From: Pseudomonas fluorescens
GTDB taxonomy: Bacteria > Pseudomonadota > Gammaproteobacteria > Pseudomonadales > Pseudomonadaceae
DNA: 64,000 nt
Direction: 5' to 3'
NCBI RefSeq assembly: GCF_902497745.1
Contig: NZ_CABVHJ010000008.1
Span: 78,929-142,928 of the forward strand
Both the position numbers and the translations under genes were made by a program. Numbering within the stretch: the first letter of the stretch is position 1; every line of letters starts with the position of its first letter. This document shows positions 44,574 through 51,962 of this stretch, in pieces. The notes under the pieces are model-generated. The model made no database searches. It had not been told where the DNA came from and worked only from the letters and a program-made list of their open reading frames with translations.

Positions 44574-44863
44574 TGCTAGAAAAAAACAAACAGATAGTTC
44601 TTAATGGAAAGGATGCACTCGAAGTTCTAGCAGACATCGAGTTCATCCTAATTTCACTACACAAAATGGGAAGCTACTACGCGGATAAACCCGTCGAAGA
44701 TTACCGGAAAGCCACCACTGACTTTATTGATAATGAAAAGGTTACTCAGCGCCTTGCCAAAGTAAGGAAAATCATCAGCAAGAACTTTGACTCAACACTT
44801 GGAGATGATGACATGGATGATATAGAGCGCCACCTGGAAGAAATTAAATTCTGGAAGCCCTGA
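44570..44863 (+). CDS. Probable immunity protein for the Rhs toxin
   Basis: The 97-residue acidic cytoplasmic protein has no signal peptide (MMLEKNKQIVLNGKDALEVL.., ending DDIERHLEEIKFWKP). Its ATG overlaps the rhs stop (ATGATG), and its base composition is AT-rich like the toxin tip. No family is recognised. Position directly after a polymorphic Rhs tip is the main evidence for immunity. A cytoplasmic location fits a toxin acting on a cytoplasmic target. Confidence 0.78.
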   Translation: MMLEKNKQIVLNGKDALEVLADIEFILISLHKMGSYYADKPVEDYRKATTDFIDNEKVTQRLAKVRKIISKNFDSTLGDDDMDDIERHLEEIKFWKP

Positions 44864-45114
44864 AAGCCATAATCGGTCGCAATCGGGGAAAAACCCTGTT
44901 GGTTCCCCACAAATCCACTACAGGTTCTGCGGCTGATGATGCACCTCATCGCGCAGAGCTTTCTTCAATCTTCCCCCAGTCTTCGCTGCCTCCGTAAGAC
45001 GGGGACAGACCACGAGAAAACGGCGACAGACCAGGGTTTCTTTTTTGCATCTATAATCTGCCCTCTAGAAACCCCCCTATTTATCGCTATTTATAGTGGC
45101 CTGCCCCTTAACAA
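44864..45114. other. Junction DNA between toxin cassettes
   Basis: About 250 bases without a credible gene start, although an open frame runs through from 44936. It contains GACGGGGACAGACCACGAGA and CGGCGACAGACCAGG, short sequences of the kind often found at edges of REP-associated (Y1) transposase genes. This suggests past insertion or recombination here. Confidence 0.45.
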
Positions 45115-45277
45115 CACAAGATATATGTTTTATAGATCAGAAACCCCCGTTGGCTACAATAATGGCGAGCTAACAAACTGGGTTAGGATTGAACTTTCAA
45201 AAGCTGGCGAACCTGTCATACACAGCTTTCCAGCCTCACCCGAACAAGTTAAAAAATACATGGGCAATGTAAAATGA
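45115..45277 (+). pseudogene. Displaced Rhs toxin C-terminal fragment
   Basis: An open frame (from 44936) ends in about 53 residues that look like the tip of a polymorphic toxin: TRYMFYRSETPVGYNNGELT, then EPVIHSFPASPEQVKKYM. Its stop overlaps the ATG of the next immunity-like gene (AATGA), the same coupling as the live rhs-immunity pair. No Rhs shell precedes it, so it is read as an orphan tip left from an earlier toxin. The upper limit of the fragment is uncertain. Confidence 0.6.
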
Positions 45278-45618
45278 GACCCAAGCTAAAGTACGAACTT
45301 CAACCAATTCGAGTACCAAGCGGCTGGACAATAACGATCAACAACTTTTTTGAGGTTGAGTTAACCCCGGAAACTAACGACTGGTTCACCTCCTCAGTAC
45401 TATTAGGGGGCGTAAGGCGTAGTAGTGGGCACTGCTTCGATTCTAGAGTAGAACCAGAGGGAGACCCCGACGGAGAGTTTGTAATTGATTTCCTAAAAAT
45501 CGAATATGATCACAAAGGAAAACCGGTGAAAAACTCCGAAGTTTTTCTCGGCGAATTCAGAACTAAAAGCAAGATGGAATTCATTAAGAAGATTGAATCA
45601 TTCATGATCGAAGCATGA
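45274..45618 (+). CDS. Orphan immunity-like protein
   Basis: The 114-residue cytoplasmic protein has no signal peptide and no recognised family (MRPKLKYELQPIRVPSGWTI.., FFEVELTPETNDWF, IESFMIEA end). It starts on the stop of the displaced toxin tip and is AT-rich. It likely protects against siblings that still carry that toxin, as orphan immunity genes in Rhs loci do. Confidence 0.7.
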   Translation: MRPKLKYELQPIRVPSGWTITINNFFEVELTPETNDWFTSSVLLGGVRRSSGHCFDSRVEPEGDPDGEFVIDFLKIEYDHKGKPVKNSEVFLGEFRTKSKMEFIKKIESFMIEA

Positions 45619-45648
45619 AATACAGATAGAGAAAAAAGGGGATCACAA

Positions 45649-45694
45649 AGGGACAGATTTATTTTCTACTGATAAAAAATCTGCCCTTTTTTTA
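45649..45694 (+). terminator. Terminator-like hairpin
   Basis: AAGGGACAGATTT pairs with AAATCTGCCCTT (one mismatch) and is followed by seven T. The sequence GGGACAGATTTATTTTC is also a common border of REP-associated transposase elements, so it may be a mobile remnant used as a terminator. Confidence 0.6.
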
Positions 45695-45860
45695 ATTCAA
45701 GATGAAAGCTTTGGGCTGGATGAGAAATTCAGTCACCAACTGAAATAGTAAAAGTGCAACAGGGGAGCAGGCCACGTTTTATTTTGTCTGAAGGTGGTCT
45801 ACCCCGAACGGCCATCAATCTTTCCGCGCTCTAAACGTGGTTTCTCCTGATTAATTACTT
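45695..45860. other. Mobile-element scar before the third immunity-like gene
   Basis: The stretch holds GGGGAGCAGGCCACGTTTTA and TTTTGTCTGAAGGTGGTCT, again resembling transposase-border sequence. No gene is seen. Confidence 0.35.
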
Positions 45861-46235
45861 ATGCAAATCCATCTCAACATCGAAGGCCTACCGGCCTACC
45901 CATACCCTACAAACTTCCTGCATTTTGCATCCATTGAACCAGAAACAGATATCGAGCCTTGGTGGCTGCTGGTATACAACGAAGGTACAATCAGCAACTG
46001 GTACAAAACACTCAAACAGCTTTATCCAAAACGCACATTGATCCCATTTGCCAAATTCAACGCGAATGATGACATCGCGTGTTTTGATGGAGATGATTTT
46101 TCTGGGCAGCCCCATGTGTTGATAATTCATGCTTATGCGTCAGAGGGCTGGGAACTTCACGCCACCTACGCTAACTTCGATAAGTGGCTAGAAGAAGCCA
46201 TGGTGCAAAATGCCGAGTGGCTCAACGAGGACTAA
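45861..46235 (+). CDS. SMI1/KNR4 (SUKH)-like immunity protein
   Basis: The 124-residue protein has features of the SUKH immunity superfamily: an early aromatic stretch, IPFAKFNANDDIACFDGDD (the D-x-x-C/F-D core), and HVLIIHAYASEGWELHATY followed by FDKWLEEA. No signal peptide. It stands 240 bases after the previous immunity-like gene with no toxin of its own, so it is probably another orphan immunity gene of the island. Confidence 0.7.
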   Translation: MQIHLNIEGLPAYPYPTNFLHFASIEPETDIEPWWLLVYNEGTISNWYKTLKQLYPKRTLIPFAKFNANDDIACFDGDDFSGQPHVLIIHAYASEGWELHATYANFDKWLEEAMVQNAEWLNED

Positions 46236-46359
46236 AAACTTTAATCCCGACAAGCCTGGTATTTGCTTTAGAAAAAACGAGAGAACCGCAGGCAGCCCCT
46301 GAGAAATCTCGTTGTTTAACCTCTACTCCCCCGGACTGAACAATCAAAGGACTGTACCC

Positions 46360-47385
46360 TTGAAACTCCTGAATCGCCCATTTTCCATCCTCCTCGCCCT
46401 CACCTTCTCCCTTAATGCGACTGCACTGTCCCTTCGCTCCGAACAACGCCCCGACGGCACCACTGCCCTGTTACTTTCAAACGAACCCGCCGCAGAACGC
46501 GCGCCAAAGCTCAACCAGGATCCAGCGGTGCGCTCAGCACTGGTCGATTTTTTTGGTTATCAAACCGGTAGCTACACCAACGACAACACAATGATTGTGC
46601 AGCAAGTTCTGGAAGCGCTTGATTCGGAAATGTCGATGTTTGCGGACGGTGTGCCTGCCGGCAGCAAAATGATTACTGCCATGGATGATGGCAACAATGG
46701 GTTTGAGCGCGGCGCATTGTTGCTTAACGACAAGGGCCAGTTGGTCGCTGTCGGGCTGGTCAATGGCCACTGCACGGTCAAGTCGCGTGAGGAGGCTTTG
46801 ACCTGTAACGATGCCCCGCAAACCGTGCTGACCATTTTCCAACCGCAAGGCGCTAAACAAGCTGATGCCGAATCTTTGATTGGCTGGAGCAAGCAACTGC
46901 CTCCCATGATGGCGATATGGGCGGAAAGTGATGATCCGGAACGCCGAGCCGCCGCGCAGAAAATTGCCAGCGTTGAATACGCTGCAACCAAACCGGAACA
47001 GGGAGCGTGGACAGCGGCACAGTTACCTTCCGACTTTCCCAAAGCCATGCTGGCGATGCTTCCGCAGCGGGCTCACCTGATCGGTGCTGGCGCACACGGT
47101 GTTTTCACGACACCGGGGATGGAGGGCACGCCGATTGAAGGTGACTGGGACAAAATAGCCGGCCGTCCACAACATGAGTTCGAAGTCATTCTCCGGACTT
47201 TTACAGAGTACGCGGACGTCATCGACTTCTATCAGCAGCATGCGAAGGATGCCGAAATCAGCGGCAACCCGAGAAAGGCACTCGTTGAAGGCTATATTGG
47301 TGGCGGCACCTACAAGATTGAAATCAGTAATAGAAAAGACGAAGGCACAGTGATCACGCTGTCTGCTTGGCGACAAGAAGTCTGA
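46360..47385 (+). CDS. Exported protein of unknown function
   Basis: A TTG at 46360 with AAAGG nine bases upstream gives 341 residues starting with a signal peptide (LKLLNRPFSILLALTFSLNATA). An upstream TTG at 46312 is possible. The mature protein has LNQDPAVRSALVDFFGYQTG, MDDGNNGFERGALLLNDKGQ and QHEFEVILRTFTEYADVIDFYQQHA. No catalytic motif or family was recognised. It shares a convergent terminator with the Sel1 gene. Its place after the T6SS island allows a role as a periplasmic immunity or accessory protein, but nothing proves it. Confidence 0.72.
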   Translation: MKLLNRPFSILLALTFSLNATALSLRSEQRPDGTTALLLSNEPAAERAPKLNQDPAVRSALVDFFGYQTGSYTNDNTMIVQQVLEALDSEMSMFADGVPAGSKMITAMDDGNNGFERGALLLNDKGQLVAVGLVNGHCTVKSREEALTCNDAPQTVLTIFQPQGAKQADAESLIGWSKQLPPMMAIWAESDDPERRAAAQKIASVEYAATKPEQGAWTAAQLPSDFPKAMLAMLPQRAHLIGAGAHGVFTTPGMEGTPIEGDWDKIAGRPQHEFEVILRTFTEYADVIDFYQQHAKDAEISGNPRKALVEGYIGGGTYKIEISNRKDEGTVITLSAWRQEV

Positions 47386-47396
47386 TTTATCCAAAT

Positions 47397-47432
47397 AAAA
47401 AAAGGGCGATCCCATGATCGCCCTCTTTCAAA
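47397..47432. terminator. Bidirectional terminator
   Basis: The stem GGGCGATC-CCAT-GATCGCCC (47404-47423) is flanked by a run of A on the left and CTTTC on the right. It serves the unknown exported protein gene (plus) and possibly the Sel1 gene (minus). Confidence 0.8.
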
Positions 47433-47455
47433 TCAAGATACCCTTCCTTTGCACA

Positions 47456-48430
47456 TTAAAGCTTTTGCAGCTCTTCTTTAGCTCCCGGAGCACCGCGATC
47501 AATTGCTTTGAGCATCCAGTACTCGGCCTTGGATTTGCTTTTTGGCAAGCCGCCACGTCCTTGTGCGTACATTTTCCCAAGCGCTAACTGCGCGTTGCCA
47601 AAATCTGCATCCGCAGACTTGCGGTAAAGCTTGGCCGCTTCACGTTGTTTTTTTACGGTGCCTCGCCCCTGTTCAAGCATTTGCGCCATTTCATACTGCG
47701 CGTACTTATTGCCGAGCGCAGCCGACTTGCCAAACCAGGAAAATGCCAGAGCTTCATCCTTGTCCACACCACGTCCTGCGGCAATCATCTCCGCGAGGTT
47801 CAGCTGTCCGTAATCGTCACCGGTTTCAGCCAGTTTGCGATACCACTGAGCGGCAACAACATCATCCTGTGTAACTCCGTCCCCTTTCTCATAAAGGCTT
47901 GCCAGCAGCATGTAGGCTGAGGGATATCCACCTTCGGCGGATTGGTGGTAGTACGCTAATGCTTTGTCCATGTCCTTGAGATTTTTGATCGATCGGCCAC
48001 CGCGATGGTAGATCTGCGCCAAACTGAACTGCGCTTTGGCGTTCCCCTGCTCCGCAGCTTTCAAATCCCAGTAAACACTTGCGTCTTCACCCTCAACGCT
48101 TCGATCCCAACGAAGTTCCTCAGCCAATCCGACTTGCGCTTCAGCATTACCTTGCTCTGCAGCTTTGCGAAACCACACTTCCGGCATGCCCGGTGACCAC
48201 TGCTCAACCACCCCGCAGAGGTTCTCCTGAATGGCTTTGCCAAACTGCGTCTGCGCGTCGAGATCACCTGCGACCGCTTGTTCATGCAGCCGCTCAGAAT
48301 TTGGCGCGCACTTCCCTGCCTTCATGCCGTCGTAGTAATCACGCGGCGCTTGTGCCCACGTATTACAGGTGATGAACAGTGAAAAAAGTGCCGTGCCCGC
48401 CGTACCGACAGTTTTGAAACGCTTGATCAT
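47456..48430 (-). CDS. Exported Sel1-repeat protein
   Basis: The 324-residue protein has a signal peptide (MIKRFKTVGTAGTALFSLF.., cut near TWA). About six Sel1 (TPR-like) repeats follow, for example AEQGNAEAQVGLAEEL, AEQGNAKAQFSLAQIYHRGG, AEGGYPSAYMLLASLYEKGD, ALGNKYAQYEMAQMLEQGRG and ADADFGNAQLALGKMYAQGR. Such solenoids bind proteins, often in the periplasm. Its position next to a T6SS effector island and convergent with the unknown exported protein is suggestive but not decisive. Confidence 0.88.
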   Translation of the reverse strand: MIKRFKTVGTAGTALFSLFITCNTWAQAPRDYYDGMKAGKCAPNSERLHEQAVAGDLDAQTQFGKAIQENLCGVVEQWSPGMPEVWFRKAAEQGNAEAQVGLAEELRWDRSVEGEDASVYWDLKAAEQGNAKAQFSLAQIYHRGGRSIKNLKDMDKALAYYHQSAEGGYPSAYMLLASLYEKGDGVTQDDVVAAQWYRKLAETGDDYGQLNLAEMIAAGRGVDKDEALAFSWFGKSAALGNKYAQYEMAQMLEQGRGTVKKQREAAKLYRKSADADFGNAQLALGKMYAQGRGGLPKSKSKAEYWMLKAIDRGAPGAKEELQKL

Positions 48431-48481
48431 TTGTTACTTCCTTGTGGCTTAAAAATTCCAACGAAAATCTTGCGCAAAATA

Positions 48482-49393
48482 CTAGCTCGCTTCGAACATC
48501 CGCTCGTCCACGTCGTACTTAACCACCACCCGATTCCGATACAACCTCACCCTCTCCACCAACTCCCCAACCTGCCCCTTCTCCCGCACTTCCCGCCAAA
48601 TCTCATTCTCCCGATACACCCGCGCCCCCTCCCGCACAAACCGATGCGCCTCTTGAAACACGTGATAGCGATACTCCCTCACCCGATCACACAACAACTC
48701 CCCTTCGAGTTGTGTCTCGCCTACGTTCAACTTCAACTGAAAGCTCCGATCCGTCGGGTTGTGCAGCACCAGATCAACGTAGTTGTAGAAAATCGCCGCC
48801 CCGGACCCGAACGGCAGCACCCTCCCCTCATCCGGAAACGGGTCGAAGCTGTGGTTGGAGCGTTCGACCACTACCAACGGCGAATGAATGGCCATCCAGT
48901 GAATCAGGTTGCTCAGTTGGCAGATGCCACCGCCTACCCCGCGTCGTGCCTCGCCGAAAGACAGTTCCATGCCTTCAACGTAGCCGCGCTTCAAGGTCGG
49001 GCGGCCGACCAGACGGCAGAAGGAGAAGTGTTCGCCGGGGGCGATGATGACGCCGTCGATGGCGGCGACGGCGAGTTTGAGGTTGATGACTTTGTTGTGT
49101 TGCAGGGCGAGGTCGGAGTCGCCGAGTTTGCGGATGAGCTTCGAGGTGTGTTTGAGGTAGCGAAACGGTAGACGCTCGGCTGTAGCGACGGGGCGTGCGT
49201 AGCGTTTGCTGGAACAGTGCCAGGCGATCTGGCGGAACAGTCTTTTTTGCCACACGCGCAGCCAGTACAAGGCCGGGTGGTAGAGGGAAAGTGGTTTCAT
49301 CCGTGACACAACGGCGTGCGCCGTTTCTTCCTTGAACGTGAGAGGGGCGCGCATTTTATCCGGTAATGACCGGCAGCACCCCATGCATTTCAT
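48482..49393 (-). CDS. VanW family protein
   Basis: The ATG at 49393 (after AGAGAGG) gives 303 residues; a GTG at 49432 is a longer choice. The VanW domain covers about 100-225: VINLKLAVAAIDGVIIAPGE, HFSFCRLVGRPTLKRGYVEG and GVGGGICQLSNLIHWMA, then NHSFDPFPDEGRVLPFGSGA. No signal peptide is seen. VanW was named from vancomycin-resistance clusters but its activity is unknown. It is divergent from the glycosyltransferase gene, sharing an 87-base promoter region. Confidence 0.87.
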   Translation of the reverse strand: MKCMGCCRSLPDKMRAPLTFKEETAHAVVSRMKPLSLYHPALYWLRVWQKRLFRQIAWHCSSKRYARPVATAERLPFRYLKHTSKLIRKLGDSDLALQHNKVINLKLAVAAIDGVIIAPGEHFSFCRLVGRPTLKRGYVEGMELSFGEARRGVGGGICQLSNLIHWMAIHSPLVVVERSNHSFDPFPDEGRVLPFGSGAAIFYNYVDLVLHNPTDRSFQLKLNVGETQLEGELLCDRVREYRYHVFQEAHRFVREGARVYRENEIWREVREKGQVGELVERVRLYRNRVVVKYDVDERMFEAS

Positions 49394-49480
49394 AAGACCA
49401 ACCGCCTCTCTTCGGCATACATCTACCGTCACATCCGCAAATTAAGGTTCGACTAAGGTTGCCTCGCTACGATCGCGGCC

Positions 49481-50326
49481 ATGAAACCTGTTGCCTTTGA
49501 ATCGCAGATGAGTCCTTCCGACATGAAAGCGTTTGATTTACCAACCCAGCCAGCGTCGAATTTCAGCCTTGTCTTGGTAAATTACAAAACCCCGGACATC
49601 ACCCGTATGTGCCTCGAGCTTTTGCGTGAGCACGTCCAGGAGCAACGCATTCCGGTGTGGGTGGTGGATAACGATTCGGCGGATGCGAGTCTGGATTACT
49701 TGCGTTCGCTCGACTGGATCAACTTGATCGAACGGCCTTCGCCGGGCAAGGAAGCCGGCCATATTGCGCACGGTAAAGCACTGGATCTGGCGCTGGAAAA
49801 AGTCGACACCGATTATCTTTTTCTGTTGCACACCGACACCTTTGTCTACGACAAGGAGGTGTTTGCCATGATGATGCGCGAGTGCACGAAAACTCCGGAC
49901 ATGGCCGCAGTCGGTTGTGTCGAACAACTCAATCGGGGAGTTTTGCGTGATACGTGGCGACTAACTTCGCGCTTTTGCAAGCACTATGTTCGCAAAGCAA
50001 AAGTGCGTCTGGGCGTGCGCTCGAAAATGCCAAGACCTTACAAAGAAACCCATCTGAAAAGTTTCTGTACATTGTGGAATGCGCGTTTGATGAAGTCCCA
50101 AGGCTTGCACTTCTGCATGGATGAGCAGGTGCCGGGTTATGCGCTGCAAGATCGAATGAGCAGCCTGGGCTATGGCATCAAGTTTTTGTCGCCGCGCAAG
50201 ATTTTCAGTTATCTGGACCACATCCAGTCAGGAACCGTCGCCGCTGCAGGCACCTACGGGAAAAATCACCGCAGGACGAAAATGTATCAGGCGACGTTGA
50301 AGCGCTTTCAAGGGCAGCAAGCCTGA
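49481..50326 (+). CDS. Family 2 glycosyltransferase
   Basis: The 281-residue protein has a GT-A fold: FSLVLVNYKTPDITRMCLEL, VWVVDNDSADASLDYL, and the metal-binding DxD at FLLHTDTFV. No membrane segment is seen, so it acts in the cytoplasm, probably adding a sugar from a nucleotide donor to a surface glycan. It ends in a strong terminator and is monocistronic. An internal start (MSPSDMKAF, 9 residues on) is possible. Confidence 0.86.
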   Translation: MKPVAFESQMSPSDMKAFDLPTQPASNFSLVLVNYKTPDITRMCLELLREHVQEQRIPVWVVDNDSADASLDYLRSLDWINLIERPSPGKEAGHIAHGKALDLALEKVDTDYLFLLHTDTFVYDKEVFAMMMRECTKTPDMAAVGCVEQLNRGVLRDTWRLTSRFCKHYVRKAKVRLGVRSKMPRPYKETHLKSFCTLWNARLMKSQGLHFCMDEQVPGYALQDRMSSLGYGIKFLSPRKIFSYLDHIQSGTVAAAGTYGKNHRRTKMYQATLKRFQGQQA

Positions 50327-50350
50327 AGGGCAAACCTCGGTTTAATTCAC

Positions 50351-50394
50351 TGCAAACAAAAAGGGCGACTTTACAGTCGCCCTTTTTGTTTGCA
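50351..50394. terminator. Strong bidirectional terminator
   Basis: A perfect 20-bp stem (TGCAAACAAAAAGGGCGACT and its inverse) with loop TTAC contains GGGCGACT..AGTCGCCC followed by TTTTT in both directions. It ends the glycosyltransferase transcript. Confidence 0.92.
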
Positions 50395-50672
50395 GAAATT
50401 GTATACAACTACTCCTACTCCATAGAGGTGTTCGCCCAGTGTAATGGCCTGGCAATCCATGCACCGGTAAAGAGCCCTGACACTGGGCGAACGGGAGGGA
50501 TTTTAATGGAAGTTGGCAGATATGTCCTCATGCTTAAACATGAAATTTATGTACCAGAAAGTTAAAAAATGTGTACCCCCGATATTTACCGGGAAACTTC
50601 CGACAGACTTTTTTATATGATTGTTCTCATACATAAACCTGTACAAGAACAATCATTCTGTAGAGCTAATGC
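50395..50672. other. Non-coding stretch with two inverted repeats
   Basis: These 278 bases hold no gene. GTTCGCCCAGTG (50430-50441) pairs with CACTGGGCGAAC (50481-50492) around a 39-base loop. ATGATTGTTCT (50617-50627) pairs with AGAACAATCAT (50646-50656). The second may be the 3' hairpin of the minus-strand gene that ends at 50673. The first could belong to a small RNA, since it follows a terminator and is not next to a start codon. Neither has a clear U tract. Confidence 0.45.
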
Positions 50673-51257
50673 TCAACTTTCGTGTTGACTAGTCACTTTC
50701 AAGATATCGGTGTAAGTGACAATAACGCTCTGCCCTTCTTTCAGATCTTTCAGCTTGGCTTGAATTTCAGGCTTTTTCACGTCGAGAACTTTCGATACGC
50801 CCGCCGGGTTTTGCAGGGTCACCTGATTTGTCTTCAAATCAATTTTGGTGATTTTCAGTTGCACCTGAACCTGGCGGTACGCCTCGCCACCGGGGTTATC
50901 GCTGCCCGGAGCCTTACGTAGCTCACCGGTACGTTCGGTGGTGCCAGGCAGACCTTTATCCACATCGGTGTCGAGGTAAGCGGCGACGGAGCGCTGCACT
51001 TCGATGCTGACCTGATCGCCGGCCTTGAGATTGGCGAGGTTTTTCGCCTTGTCGCTGAGCTGAACATGAACCGGCTTGCCTTCGGCGCCTTCGAGCACAA
51101 CCTGATGGTTGGCGGCATCGACGGAGATCACTTTGGTGGTGACCTTATCTGCTTCAACAGTGGCGGACAGCGGAATATCGGCAGCCATGGCGCCGAAGCT
51201 GGTGGCGGACAGTACGGTTGCGAGGGTGATGGCCTTGGCCAGTGCGTCGAGCTTCAT
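50673..51257 (-). CDS. Small periplasmic protein of unknown function
   Basis: The ATG at 51257 gives 194 residues with a signal peptide (MKLDALAKAITLATVLSATS..AMAA). The mature part has two similar beta-rich halves: ADKVTTKVISVDAANHQVVL..GDQVSIEVQRSV, and VQLKITKIDLKTNQVTLQNP..GQSVIVTYTDIL. This duplication suggests two OB-like or barrel-sandwich domains, as in small periplasmic binding proteins. No catalytic site is seen. It is transcribed alone. Confidence 0.8.
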   Translation of the reverse strand: MKLDALAKAITLATVLSATSFGAMAADIPLSATVEADKVTTKVISVDAANHQVVLEGAEGKPVHVQLSDKAKNLANLKAGDQVSIEVQRSVAAYLDTDVDKGLPGTTERTGELRKAPGSDNPGGEAYRQVQVQLKITKIDLKTNQVTLQNPAGVSKVLDVKKPEIQAKLKDLKEGQSVIVTYTDILKVTSQHES

Positions 51258-51344
51258 AAGCAATACTTTCCCTGTGATGAATATGGCAGCACCCGACGCC
51301 AACGTGCAGTCGACGCCGAATGTGCCACTGAGCATAGACGCTGT

Positions 51345-51542
51345 TCAGGGCTTGGCTTTGGTTTGTGTCGAGGTGGTCTGTTGTTTTGCGGTGTCTTGCG
51401 CGGTGGATTCGCCGCTGGGCGTGCCTTTGCCAGTGTTTTCACGCTGTTTCGGGTCGGTGGGCCGCAGGGCGTCGTTGTCGCGTTCGGTCTCGCCAGGTGG
51501 CCGGGGTTCGTCGGGATGTTCGCCTTGGGTGATCGGTTTCAT
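51345..51542 (-). CDS. Small hydrophilic, probably disordered protein
   Basis: The 65-residue protein starts at the ATG at 51542 after TGAGGA. It is rich in Thr, Pro, Glu, Asp, Lys and Gln (MKPITQGEHPDEPRPPGETE.., TSTQTKAKP end) and has no hydrophobic core. It follows the 80-residue gene by 10 bases, so the two form an operon. Pseudomonas genomes have many such short proteins without known function. Confidence 0.65.
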   Translation of the reverse strand: MKPITQGEHPDEPRPPGETERDNDALRPTDPKQRENTGKGTPSGESTAQDTAKQQTTSTQTKAKP

Positions 51543-51552
51543 GGGGCAGTCC

Positions 51553-51795
51553 TCAGGCTTCGGGGTCGTCGAGTTCACGGGTGACGTTGATCGCGGGGGA
51601 ATCCTTGTGCAGGTCATCGGCCTTGGCGCGCAGGATCTGCCATTGCTCAAGGTCGATGGCGCCTTGGCCGAGCATGTCGTCGGCGATGCGTTGCAGATCG
51701 AAGTAATGTGCGTCGGGGGATTGCTGCCAGTAGGTCTGGTCGTCGAAAAGGCGCTGCCAGGTGGTCATGTCTGGGGGTTGCAGGTCGTCGCTCAT
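51553..51795 (-). CDS. Small conserved hypothetical protein
   Basis: The 80-residue acidic protein starts at the ATG at 51795 after CGAGGA; upstream codons to 51849 add no plausible sequence. It has MTTWQRLFDDQTYWQQSPDA and IADDMLGQGAIDLEQWQIL, a likely helical fold. No family is recognised. First gene of a two-gene unit. Confidence 0.68.
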   Translation of the reverse strand: MSDDLQPPDMTTWQRLFDDQTYWQQSPDAHYFDLQRIADDMLGQGAIDLEQWQILRAKADDLHKDSPAINVTRELDDPEA

Positions 51796-51860
51796 GGCTA
51801 ATCCTCGACAGGTTTCTCTGTAGAGGACAACACAGTAAGTCGAGTTCAAACCGATCCTTT

Positions 51861-51946
51861 GTAGGAGCTGCCGAAGGCTGCGATCTTTTGATCTTGTTTT
51901 TTAAAAGCAAAATCAAAAGATCGCAGCCTTCGGCAGCTCCTACAGG
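51861..51946. repeat. Inverted repeat, AATCAAAAGATCGCAGCC family
   Basis: GTAGGAGCTGCCGAAGGCTG..TTTTGATCTT and its inverse form an almost perfect 37-bp stem. It is the same family as 36074-36157, in opposite arm order. It lies between the small-protein operon and the AttH-like gene. Confidence 0.88.
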
Positions 51947-51962
51947 GATTTGTGGATATTTT

